Source: Sciurus carolinensis (taxonomy: Eukaryota; Chordata; Mammalia; Rodentia; Sciuridae). From it: 64,000 bases of DNA. The stretch spans positions 131,248,594-131,312,593 of the forward strand of contig NC_062218.1 of the NCBI RefSeq assembly GCF_902686445.1, in the 5' to 3' direction. The notes under the pieces were generated by a model, which was not told where the DNA came from, searched no databases, and saw nothing but the letters and a program-made list of their open reading frames with translations. The position numbers and the translations under genes were made by a program. Each line of letters starts with the position of its first letter. Within the stretch, counting starts at the first letter, position 1. This document shows positions 33,623-44,700 of the stretch, in pieces.

Positions 33623-33694
33623 TCCCTGGTGGTCTAGTGGTTAGGATTCGGCGCTCTCACCGCCGCGGCCCGGGTTCGATTCCCGGTCAGGGAA
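33623..33694 (+). tRNA. tRNA-Glu (anticodon CTC)
   Basis: A 72-bp intronless glutamate tRNA gene. The acceptor stem TCCCTGG pairs with TCAGGGA, discriminator A. The anticodon CTC sits in GCGCTCTCACCGC; A box TGGTCTAGTGG and B box GGTTCGATTCC are intact. A TTTT terminator follows at 33,703-33,706. All arms pair, so this is very likely functional. It lies 393 bp start-to-start from tRNA-Leu(CAA), same strand. Confidence 0.98.
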
Positions 33695-33702
33695 GAGCTT
33701 TA

Positions 33703-33706
33703 TTTT
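33703..33706 (+). terminator. RNA polymerase III terminator of tRNA-Glu
   Basis: TTTT eight bases beyond the tRNA 3' end. Confidence 0.8.
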
Positions 33707-34384
33707 CCATGCAGACCTCTGAAGCCAAAATGGCCATTTCATTTTAAAAAAGGAAAAGGAAAAATGAGTTTAATATTTGTCTCTTTTGGTAGAGAGTAGT
33801 TATCAGAAATGAGATTTTCTCCGGCTTGTAAATGACGGTTGTGTTCCGGGCACCTTTAAACAACCACATCTTAAGAAAAGAACAACTCGGACAGCACTAA
33901 ATGATCCAAAAAGATAGCCCTGGACTTTCGAAGTGCCTGGTCTTAGAAGTTTGACAAGAAGTTTTAAAAGTCTTCCTAGATTTCCAGAAGGCCGTTTAAC
34001 ATGGCGCCTGTCGATTAGAGGTGTGGTTCAAAGAATTTTAGCTCCTAGTAGACGTTTGGGTAATTGTCTCTATTATTAACTATTATTTTGAAAATAATAT
34101 AAATAATGGAAATAATGCAACACATTGTCTGAATTCAATATTGGTTAATATTTTGCCACATTCTCTCTCTCAAGAACGATATTCACAGGTCTCCATACCC
34201 CAGGCAAGCACCACTTGAAGGTTGCAGACCTGCCATTATTATAGAACAATAAGTAACACCTAGAAAAGTTGATTTACAATGTCATCATTCACTAATTCAC
34301 ATTTAAATTTCCCCTGCATGTCTTTAAAAAGGCGTAGTTGCTTTTAAAACTTTATTCTGGGAATTTTCTTATTTCCCTTTCTTT
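33707..34384. other. Non-coding DNA downstream of tRNAs
   Basis: Nothing recognised. Confidence 0.35.
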
Positions 34385-34640
34385 TTGTAGTACTGGGGAT
34401 TGACAAACCCCCCCACCGCGCGCCCCCTTCAGTTTGCTAGGCAAGAACTCTACTACTGATGTACAGGTTTAGTCCCATTTTTTACATCTTGCTGCGACAG
34501 GTTTTTTCTAAATTACTCAGACTGGCCCCGAAACTTGTGATTTTCCTTTCTCCTTCTTCTCCTTCCCCTCCCTTCCCCTCCTCAGGGCTGGAGATCAAAC
34601 CCAGGTATTCTACCACTGATCTACCACCCCAGTCCTTGAG
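34385..34640 (-). repeat. Two partial, diverged SINE fragments
   Basis: The first fragment has GTAGTACTGGGGATTGACAA and TCTACTACTGATGTACAGG. The second (34,580-34,640) has GGCTGGAGATCAAACCCAGG and CTACCACTGATCTACCACC. Both are ID halves in inverted orientation. Confidence 0.65.
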
Positions 34641-35312
34641 TGTGAAGGTCTTAACATTTTTATAATATTCTGAGTCTATATGCCTACTTTGTTGTTGCTT
34701 TCCATTGTATTCATTTTCCCCCTAGTACGTGTTCTAGACCTTCAGCCCACCACAGTTATTGTATACATTCTGCCTCTTTCTGTTATAACCAGGTTTCCCA
34801 GAATAACCCCAGATCTGAGGACATAAAGCTTGCCCAGGCTTGCAGAGGACTTAAATGCAACCTGGCCTTGTGTGGACCACAGCACAGTGACTGACAGCTA
34901 GATTGGCATAGAGTTCAAATAGAGGGTGCCTTTCTAACTGAAGGCAAGCTGTTTTATCTTCTCCATGCCTTAGTTTTCTTTTTGGTAAAACTGGCCAAAG
35001 AATGAAGAAAAAGAATGAAATTCTTGCTAATCTTTAAGTTTCAGTTTAAACTTCCCTTTTCAACCTGAATTCAAATATACAAATATGAAAGACGGGGCTG
35101 GGGGGTTATGGGGGAAGACTGAAAGGACAAACACCCACATGTAACTGTGATTTCCTAGAGTGGTTGGATTATAAAATTTTAAACTTTCTTTGTTGTAATT
35201 TTATGCAGGAGTATGTAAAATTTATTAGTAGAAAAATAATATAGTTTGTTTGACAAACGGCTTCCACTGTATACAAAAGTTAACTCAAAATGAATCATAG
35301 ATTTTAAAAATT
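34641..35312. other. Non-coding DNA
   Basis: Nothing recognised. Confidence 0.35.
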
Positions 35313-36256
35313 TGTTCTTATATGGAATATAACTTCTCATTCTTCTGGTTGTACATGATGTAGAATTAATTGGTCATGTAATCATATATATATACATAGA
35401 AAAGTAATGTCTGATTCATTCTAGTGTCTCTTCTATTCCCATTCCCCCTTTCTTCTCTTCATTCCCTTTTGTCTAATCCAAGATACTTCTATTCTTTTCT
35501 ACCTTCCCCACTTATTGTGAGTTAGTATCCACATATCAGAGAACATTCAGCCTTTGGTTTTTTGGGATTGGCCTATTTCAATTAGCATGATAGTCTTTAG
35601 TTTGATCCATTTATATGTCTTTAGTTTCATCCATTTATAGGCAAATGCCATAATTACATTTCTCTTTATGGCTGAGTAGTATTCCATGGTGTATATGTAC
35701 TATATTTTCTTTATCCATTCATCTGTTGAAGGGCACCAAGGCTGGTTCCATAGTTTAGCTATGAATTGAGCTGCTAAAAACATTGAAGTGGCTGTGTACG
35801 TAGTATGCTGATTTTAAGTCCTTTGGGTACAAACTGTGAAGTGGGATAGCAGGGTCAAATGGTGGCTCCAACATTGCATGTTTTCTGAGGATTCTCCATA
35901 CTGCTTTCCAGAGTGTTGGCACCAATTTGTAGTCTCACCAGCAATGTATGAGTGTGCCTTTTTCCCCACATCCTTGCCAACATTTATTGTTGCTTGTATT
36001 CTTGATAATTGCCATTCTGATTGCAATGAGGTGAAATCTCAGTGTAGTTTTGATTTGCATTTCTCTAATTGGTAGAGGTGTTGAACATTTTTTCATATAT
36101 TTGTTGATCAATTGTATTTCTTTTTCTGTGAAGTGTCTGTTCGGTTCTTTTACCTATTTATTTAATTGGGGTTTTTTTTTTTGGTATTAAGTTTTTTGGT
36201 TGTTTCCTTTGCTGTGAAGAAACATTTTTTGTTTGATTCCATTCCATTTGTTGATT
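35313..36256 (-). mobile_element. Older LINE-1, 3' part (host of a nested insertion)
   Basis: Minus-strand LINE-1 3'UTR and ORF2 C-terminal region, heavily diverged and without a long open frame. Patterns such as TAGTATTCCATGGTGTATATG and CACCAGCAATGTATGAGTG are the reversed ORF2 3' region. It resumes at 36,915 after the younger LINE-1. Confidence 0.88.
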
Positions 36257-36914
36257 CTTGATTTTACTTCTTTTTTTAAAAATTTTTCCTTTTTTTTTAT
36301 TGTGAACAAATGGGATACATCATGTTGTATAATCATAAATTTACATAGGGTAATGTTGTTTGATTCATTTTGTTATTTTTTCCCTTCCCCCCCACCCCTC
36401 CCACCCCTCTTTTCCCTCTATACAGTCCTTCCTTCCTCCATTCTTGCCCCCCTCCCTAACCCTAACTCTAACCATAACACTAACCCCTCCCACCCTCCAT
36501 TATGTGTCATCATCCACTTATTAGTGATATCATTCGTCCTTTGGTTTTCTGAGATTGGCTTATCTCACTTAGCATGATATTTTCCAATTTCATCCATTTG
36601 CCTGCAAATGCCATAATTTTATCATTCTTTATGGCAGAGTAATATTCCATTGTATATATATACCACAGTTTCTTTATCCATTCATCCATTGAAGGACATC
36701 TAGGTTGGTTCCTCAATCTGGCTATTGTGAACTGAGCAGCAATGAACATTGATGTGGCTGTATCTCTGTAATATGCTGATTTTAAGTCCTTTGGGTATAG
36801 GCCAAGGAGTGGGATAGCTGGGTCAAATGGTGGTTCCATTCCAAGTTTTCTAAGGAGTCTCCACACTGCTTTCCAGAGTGGCTGCACTAATTTGCAGCCT
36901 TGATTTTACTTCTT
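36257..36914 (-). mobile_element. Young truncated LINE-1 nested in an older LINE-1
   Basis: The insert (36,273-36,898) is flanked by perfect 16-bp direct repeats CTTGATTTTACTTCTT (36,257-36,272 and 36,899-36,914), which are part of the older element. It holds the LINE-1 3'UTR with a telomere-like tract (36,454-36,486) and the last 125 codons of ORF2 (36,510-36,887, minus strand), still open and including [17 protein letters not shown]. Severe 5' truncation. Confidence 0.93.
36454..36486. repeat. Telomere-like tract in LINE-1 3'UTR
   Basis: CCCTAACCCTAACTCTAACC followed by diverged units; TTAGGG-like on the LINE-1 sense strand. Part of the nested young LINE-1. Confidence 0.85.
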
Positions 36915-37600
36915 GTGTTTTAGGAGTCTTGTTAAGGAAGTCAGTTCCTAGGCTGACATGGTGGAGAGTTGGGCCTACTTTTTCTTCTAATTGGTGTAGG
37001 ATTTCTGTTCTAATGCCTAAGTCTTTGATCCACTTAAAGTTGAGTTTTGTGCAGGGTGAATTTCTTTTTGCTACATATGGATTTCCAGTTTTCCTGGCAC
37101 CATTTGTTGAAGAGACTTTCTTTTCTCCAATGTGTGTTTATCACACCTTTATTTAATATGAGATAACTGTATTTATGTGGGTTTGTCTCTGTGACTTCTA
37201 TTCTGTTCCATTCATCTACATGTCTGTTTTGGTGCCAATACCATGCCATTTTTGTTACTATAGCTCTGTGGTATAATTTAAGGTCTGGTATTCTGATACT
37301 TCCTACTTTACTTTTCTTGCTAAAGATGGCTTTGGCTATTCTGGGGCTCTTATTTTTCCAAATGAATTTCATGGCTGCTTTTTCTATTTCTAGGAAGAAC
37401 ATCATTGAGATTTTAATAGGAATTGCATTAAATCTGTATAGTGCTTTTGGTAGTATGGACATTTTGACAATGTTAATTCTGCCTAGCCAAGAACATGGGA
37501 GATCTTTTTATCTTCTAATGTCTTCTTCAATTTCTTTCTTTAGTGTTCTGTATTTTTCCTTGTAGAGGTATTTCACCTCTTTTGTTAGATTGTGAATCAC
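36915..37600 (-). mobile_element. Older LINE-1, continuation
   Basis: ORF2 region upstream of the nested insertion. A 142-codon frame (37,034-37,462) reads [20 protein letters not shown] and [15 protein letters not shown], post-RT ORF2 sequence. Ends near 37,600 where an oppositely oriented LINE-1 begins. Confidence 0.88.
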
Positions 37601-38690
37601 AGATTTAAATGTAACATATAAAACTATAAGACTTTTAAAAGAAAATAGGAGAAATTCTTCAGGACCTTGGCCTGAGTGGAGTTCTTAGACATGACATAAA
37701 TTGGAGCTCATCAAAATTTCAAATTTGTTCTGTGAAAGACCTAGTTAAGAAGATGAAAAGACAAACTACACAGAGGGAAAAAAATTGCAAAACCACATTT
37801 CCGATAAAGGATTTTATCTAGAATATATAGAGAACTCTCAAAACTCAATATTAAGAAAGCAAACCATTTAATTGGAAAATAAGTCAAAGACATGAGAAGA
37901 TAATTCATCAAAGAGAGTTATAAAAAGATGTTTAACACTGTTGAAGTAAAATCAAAACCAGATGTCAACAGTTGTACTTATCAGTATGCTCCCCCTGAAA
38001 AAGATAAAGATATCTGAATAATACATATTTTTCTCCCACCAAATGCTGGTGGGGAAGATGCAGAGATGCTTTCAAATATTGCTAGTGGGAATGTAAAATG
38101 GCGCAGACATCCTGGAAAGAGTATGGCAATTTTTATTTTTTATTTTTTTACAAATCTATGCACTTACCATGTGACCCAATAATTATGTTTCTAGGCAGTT
38201 ATCCTTGAGAAAGAAAAGCTTAGTTTTATACAAAAAGTAATAAATAAACATTGATTGCATTGTTATTTGTGAAAGTCCAAACTGGAAATAGCCTACAGTT
38301 CCTCAATGGGTGGATGATTATTTAACCTGCCATCCCACAGAATGCCACTCTGCCATAAAAACAAAACTATTGCCACAGAGAATAATTTGAATAGATCTCA
38401 GGGAGTTTGCTGAGTGAAAACTTCAATTTCAAAAGGTCATATACTCTATAATTACACTTGTATGACATTCTGGAAATGACAAAATTCTAATAATGGTAGA
38501 GATTAGCAGTTGTTAGGGGTTAGGCATGTTGAGGATCAGGGAGTGGGGTGAGTGTGACCATAAAGGGATAAAACAAGGAAGATCTTTGTGTTAATTGAAG
38601 AGTTCTTTACCTCAATTGTGTGGTGGTTGCAAGAATCTAATCTATGCATGTGATAAAATGAAATAGAATTATATCTAAACGTTGTACTAA
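37601..38690 (+). mobile_element. Ancient LINE-1 3' part
   Basis: Plus-strand, strongly diverged ORF2 3' region and 3'UTR: GTGACCCAATAATTATGTTT, TCCTCAATGGGTGGATG, and the G-rich GTTAGGGGTTAGGC region, ending about 38,690. Head-to-head with the preceding LINE-1. Confidence 0.8.
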
Positions 38691-39345
38691 TGTCAAATTT
38701 CTGGCTTTGTTATACTAAATTATGTAAAATGAAAAAGATTTCAGTTTGAAATTGGGCATACTGGGACCTGTCACTCTCTGTGACTTCTGGTGAATCCATA
38801 ATTAAAAAAAAATTAACTTCTCCTTATGTACTAAGTGACATCATAACCCCCTGCAATTATAATCCAGGAAGAAGTCCACTTCAGGGATTCCAAAGTTCTT
38901 CCTGTTTTATTGATGATACACAACATAAACTGGTTCTTGTTACACTTATTTTATTATATGTTTTAGTTCCTAAGCTTGTCTCCAACTTCGCTGAGGTAAG
39001 GATTTGGGTCTCACCTGTCAGATTTCAGAGCTGCTATCAGAGTGGTTGTTTAATGCATGTGAATTTAATGTATGTAGTGAGACAGTGTGGACTGTGAGAT
39101 TGGGGGACCAAGGGTCCCTGTGCAGCTGAGCTTCAAGTGAGGAAGGAGAATGATAACCACATCTCTAGGGAGGTAATTGGAGAATGGGTGAGTCAGTCCT
39201 GGGAAAATCAATTTGCCATGTGGCCTCAGATTCTCTACACATTCCTTCTGGGTATGCTCTGAATGTAAGGTCCTGACTGTTCTTTGCTAGCACTGTTTCT
39301 CAGGGTTATATTTTAGCAGAAACCTTGAAGGAAAAAAGTGCCTAG
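38691..39345. other. Non-coding DNA
   Basis: A 105-codon open frame (38,780-39,097) matches no family known to me. Confidence 0.35.
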
Positions 39346-39418
39346 TGGGCTTGGGGATGTAGTTCAGTGGTAAAGTGCTTGCCTTGTATGCATGAGGGCC
39401 TGGGTTTGATTCTCAGAA
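39346..39418 (+). repeat. Stand-alone ID SINE
   Basis: TGGGCTTGGGGATGTAGTTC, AGTGGTAAAGTGCTTGCC, GGGTTTGATTCTCAG. Monomeric tRNA-Ala-derived ID. Confidence 0.88.
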
Positions 39419-40680
39419 AGGAAAGGAGAAAAGTGCTTAACCCCCACCCCCAAGAAAAAGCAGACTTGCATACTGCTGTTATAATATTGGTAAACTCTAT
39501 GAGCTCACTGCTTCTCAGCTTCCATACAAGTCCACTGCATACATAGTACCTATTTGGATCCCGTGGGACTTGGCAAGCTGATGCAGCTTTATGTGCCATG
39601 AGTAATAAGTCCTTTGTCTCTGACCCATGAATCCTCTCAGCTTCCATGATACCTTGGCAGGCTCACTTGTTAGATTGCAACTGACATAAAATCCTAGACC
39701 CTGTTAGAGTGGTTTTCCTGAGTAGCATGCTGTTCTGTTCTAGTTTTAAGCTCTAAACAGAATGTCAGTATTTTAACTGGTTCTGAAGGCCTTCCTGAAG
39801 GTACCTTGTTCCCTTTGATGATAAACTGTCCCCTCACTTCATAGCCACGTGGTTTCTTCCTGTGGCCTGTGAGTGATGAACTCAAGAGGTCCTTTAGGGA
39901 CAAAATTCGGGCCAGGTCACTGCCAAATGATGGGCTTCTCTAGATTGCATCCTTGCCCAGCCATCTCATTATCTCCGTGCTTGAAAGTTATCATCAGTAT
40001 CAACTCCATCTGTTTACTTCTTCACTTCTCAGGACTGCCAGGACAAGAAGATTCAGTCAGAAGTGGGGAAAAGTAGGAGAGGCAGAATACCACTCTCTGC
40101 CTTCTGAGAACTTTTAATTCATTCAAACACTTCAAATGTTAATTGCTGAACATTTCCAAAGTGAATTGTTAATTGTTTTGGGACCACAAAAAAGAGTAAG
40201 ACAGAGAAGCTGAGCCTAGAAGAAGCAAGAGGTTTTGGAGTTAAATTTAGAGTTAGGATGAGGTTTGAACCATGTAGGACCAGCATTTGTGACCTCTTGG
40301 AGAATCACTGTAATCTGTAATATGGAGTAGTATTAGAGTATGTACATCAAGGACTGTTGTAATAACATGGAAAAGCATTGAACAGGTTGTTGCCCACACA
40401 ACAACCTCCAGGTAACTAAGTTTCTGCCCTTTCTTAAAATTCATTAAAATCACTAGTGCCACAAAAAGAAAAAGAAAAAAAAAAAAAATCAGTCCTGGAA
40501 GGAAGAGTAGAGATGGGGAGGGGAGCTAGGGATAGACTCAGATTAAAGGAACCAAAAACAGAGCAAAGGACCCCAGGTGAGGGCATTAGAAGGCAAGGGT
40601 CTCCAAAGCCCTTAGAACTCAACTCTAAAATTATTTGGATGCCACTCCGAATGTAGATAAAACACTTAATTTTAGTCTTA
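39419..40680. other. Intergenic DNA 3' of LAO1
   Basis: No gene recognised in about 1.26 kb. An A-rich run lies near 40,467-40,490. Confidence 0.35.
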
Positions 40681-40694
40681 AATTCGATGAATGC

Positions 40695-40700
40695 TTTATT
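40695..40700 (-). terminator. Polyadenylation signal of LAO1
   Basis: Plus-strand TTTATT, i.e. AATAAA on the minus strand, about 220 bp after the LAO1 stop codon. It implies a 3'UTR of about 230-240 bp. Confidence 0.65.
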
Positions 40701-40918
40701 TTAATCATTACATCAAATGTACTTGTTCAAATATCATCAATAAATCCAAGGTCATGGGGGAAAATATTGTAGGGACTCCATTCGTTGGTGTAAGTGGCAC
40801 CTCTTGATTTGGCGTCTTTGGGTAAAGGTGAAGATAAAATGAGATAGTGGGTTTTAAGTGTTTTCCTGTGGACCAAGTTAACAGGAATCATTCAGATTCT
40901 TTGGGTGATACAAACTGG

Positions 40919-41750
40919 CTATAGCTCACTTTTGGAGTAGGCCTCTTTTGTGTCCCCAGGGTCCTTTGTCAAAGTCAAATCCACAGCCTCTTGGATACTC
41001 TTTGCTGCTCTGAGTCCTGATTTGATAGCTGTGTCAATCCAGCCATGAGGCAGGGCTGTGTGCTCACCAGCAAAGTAGACCGGCCCTTCTGGATGGCTGA
41101 GCTCCTGGGCATAGTCCACATATTGGTAAGGAGTGAAAAAGGTGAACCCTCCCATGGAATAAGGATCTTGGCTCCAGTGCTTGACTGTGGAATAGGGGCA
41201 CAGGGCCCGGAGCTCTTCTTTGGGGCGGTCATGGACAGCGGCTAGGTCATTCAAGATGACATCAACCACCTGGGCATGGTCCATGGCAGCAAAGAATATG
41301 GAGTCATCGTCTAGAGTATAGGAAGCCAGGATGACCCCTGTGCCATTGGGGAATATGTGATCGGGGTAGTAGATAAAGCGGGAAGGGCGGTCTGTGCTGG
41401 ACTTGCCACTGGAAATGCCTTCATGCTCCCAGAAACGCTGTGTGCAGGCCAGGATCACTTTGGTGGCACTGTTGTAGTGAACTGAACGTAGTGCATCCTC
41501 CTTGTTGAGAGAGAGGGGTGGCCTAAAATGGAGGAGCCGGGCAGCCTTGGCAGTGCAGGCCACCACCACAAAATCGGCAGTCAGATGTGACCTGGGTTGC
41601 AGAGGGTCAGGCGTCCTGTAGGTGACATGGACATGGTCTCCAGATACCTCTACTTCCTCTGCTGGTGAGCGAAACAAGACTGTCCCTGGCAAGAGGGCAT
41701 CATGCAGGGCCTGAGGGAGTTGGTCGAAGCCTCCAACGATTTCATAGAAC
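40919..41750 (-). CDS. LAO1: LAO1 last coding exon
   Basis: 832 bp, from [15 protein letters not shown] to the stop codon at 40,919-40,921. Holds over half of the protein, with the [13 protein letters not shown] stretch typical of the family and the C-terminal FAD motif. Acceptor ATTCTCAG. A longer in-frame extension to 41,881 is intron read-through. Confidence 0.92.
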
Positions 41751-44700
41751 CTGAGAATGAGCAAGCAAAGGAGGGAAAGGGAAACAGGTTGACGGACAAG
41801 GCATGCACAGGATGGGTCATTTGGACCAGATGGTGACTGAGTTCTGTAATGGACTGTACTGGGAGATTTAACAGTCGACAAAAAGATTAACAGCAGGCAG
41901 TGTCTGTTAACTCTAAGGAACTGGAGAAGGTGTTGCTTTGGGCTGATCTATCAGAAAAATGCAACCCCTCTGAGCCTCTATAGTCCTTTACTCTCAGTCA
42001 CTTCCCTTAGGTCCCCTTGATGGTCACCTCCATGCAGGATGCCTGGTCTCACAGCTGACAAAGATGCAGGATTCTTATGTATATATTTAGCCCCGTCCAT
42101 AATGCCACTAGAGAGCACAGCACAGGGTGGACCTAAAGAATGCAGCCTAAGTCCCACCAAGAATCTTCCCTTGACCTGTCTTCAGACTTCCTCACCTTTC
42201 TCTCTCCCTATATGGCAACTGTTGGCTTGAATTTAAGTTGATTAACTCTGAATAAAAATGCTGAGGAGAAGTGGGAGGATGCAGGTAGAGAGAGAAGAGG
42301 CCTATAAGTTCAAAAAAATAAATCCATCAGGGCTCCCACAGGCTTAGTTGTCCTCTGGTAAATGTCTGTACCTGTTTCATCTGATTAAGATTACAGAACC
42401 CCAGGTAAGAGTAAATCCCAGTTCATCTGATTCATCGATACAGATCACCTGGCCAGTGACCAAAGGTGACTAGGGTCTGAGTTTGGCAACCCTGATTTAC
42501 CTTTCTGGACTGAAAAAATAGCAAGTTCCCTTGCATGAATTCCCTAAAGAAGGACTGATGTTATACTCTTTGTCACAGAAGAATAGGTAAGGGCCATCGT
42601 AAAGCAGATTTATAGCCTCCTAACAGTCCCTTAGCCAGAGGTTCTCAAAGTGGGTTCCTACTGGAAATATGTCAGAAATGCATGTTCTTGGGTCTCAGCC
42701 CAGGTCTGACTGGGGGTAATGCCCAGTCACAGGTGTTTACCAGGCACCCTCCCTCTGGTGATTCTGAGGTTCCCTGGAGTTTGGAAACCCCTGCTCTTTC
42801 TTTCTGTGCTCCCATTTTTCTTGGAATTGTCACCTGGTTTATCTTGTCCTTCCTTCTACTACTGTCCTCATTAGTAACTGGCCAACCCATGTCCATTTGC
42901 TTCCCCCATTTCCCACCTGGGATCCTGAAAGAAGGAGATGATGCCGCGTAGAGTTTCTATGAAGGCCTCATAGTAGCCAGAGTCTGTGTTCAGCAGGTCC
43001 CCGATCATCTGCACTGCCCCACGACTCAGGTTCCCCACCTTGATCAGGTACTCCTGTGATCGTGTTCAGGGGAAGAAGGTAACCAGGTCAGGGAGTTGAC
43101 ATGGAGTCATTGCTTCCTAGCTGGAGTGATGGGTAGCTGTGACAGGGTGGGGCATGCTTAGTCATGGTTAGAGGGGAGCCTGAGGACTGACCTTGGTGGA
43201 AAAGGAGTCATACTTTTCCAGCATCTGGCTGCAGTTACTGTTCTTCAGCTCCTCCACCACCTTGGCATGGGAGAAGGAGGAGGGGAGGACATGTTGGCAA
43301 AGTTCAGTTCCACATACACCCTTGACCCTGCTCCCACATGCCCCAATGGTCCATGCTTGGCACTTGCTTCTACTCATCCTGGGTGTGTCTGAGGCATTCT
43401 TCATATTAGTACAGAATGCAAGACTCAGTCCTACAACTGGATTGTGGTGCTCCATGGTGGAAACTTTCTCTCTACTCTTGGTGTGTAAAGGTAGGAGCCA
43501 GGCTCTCCTGTCAGCCTTGGAGCTCCCAGAATTGGAGACGTCTGCCTCCTTGTCCTTGACTGAGGACATTTCTGCAGCCCTCTGAGGCCATTGTGAAAGA
43601 TATGGGTGCTAGAGGGCTTGGTCCAGCTGAGCTATTGAGAGAGATCAGATGAGGTGCAAGAGCTGGGGATATCCACTTTATACACATCTTCTCACTTAAT
43701 CCTCACAACCAGGCTAGGAGAGAGTCTCCAGTAGCATGGTTGCTTTATAGAAGCTGGAACAGAGAGATGGCAAGCATCTTGCCCAGGGTCACACAGTACA
43801 TTCAAATACAGAGTCCAGCTTATAGGTCTTTCTCTGCCATAAACCTGGACCTGCCATGATGATCTCAGTGGCAGCTAGGTTTGCATGTCTGTACATGTGG
43901 AGACATTTGAGATCTGAAACTGCACTTGCTGAGCAAATGGCTCAGATGAGAGGTCATGAGAGGGAGGCAAGGTTGACAAGGACCAAGCTAGTGGAGCCCT
44001 CCTACACGTGGGCCTGGGGTCCATGGAAGGATTTTCACTACACTTAGGCAATCAAAGAGAAACTTCAGGAAGTTTGCATAAAATGTCTCTGAAAAAGATG
44101 ATGGCCTGCATGGAGGTCACTGATTCCTGCTTTGTCTTACCTTTCTCAGTGATTCATTGAAGAGCTGTTCAGCTGTCTTTCCCACCTCATCTGCTCTGAC
44201 CGGGTAGCCTAGTAGGCTGGGGTCGGCCTGCACAGCCCCCAAGCGCTGCCGTACTCCATTGACCAGCACCCAGGTCTGGTTGTTGTAGGGGCAAAACTCC
44301 TTGAGGGTCATCCCAAACTTCCTGATGAGCTCATGAGAGAGCCTGCAGAGTGAGTCAGAAACTATTTGATCCAGGATGAGGAAGCCACCAGTCCTCCCTG
44401 TTTCCTGTACTCACTTCCCGCCCCTACTAGATTTCCTGGGGCCATCCCTGGCCCCCCTCCACAGAAGGAATGCTAGGTTACCTGGTCACTATGCCAAGCT
44501 AATGGCCATGTGACCAAGAGGGAACTGGGTCCCTACTCTTGTGGTCACAACACACCAGGCTGGCCCTCTGTGCTGGCTGAAATCTCTCTCACTTTGTTTG
44601 ATACTTGTAGCTTTCTCATCTTTGGGTGTGGCCCTTCCAGGTCCAGTAGATACTATGAAGAGTATAAAGGATGTGTCCCCTGGATTTATCCTCCCTGGAG

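Noticed and set aside
43168..43585. 133- and 130-codon frames on both strands in the LAO1 locus
   Set aside because: Intron read-through; only the 69-bp exon 43,192-43,260 is supported by the LAO1 protein pattern.
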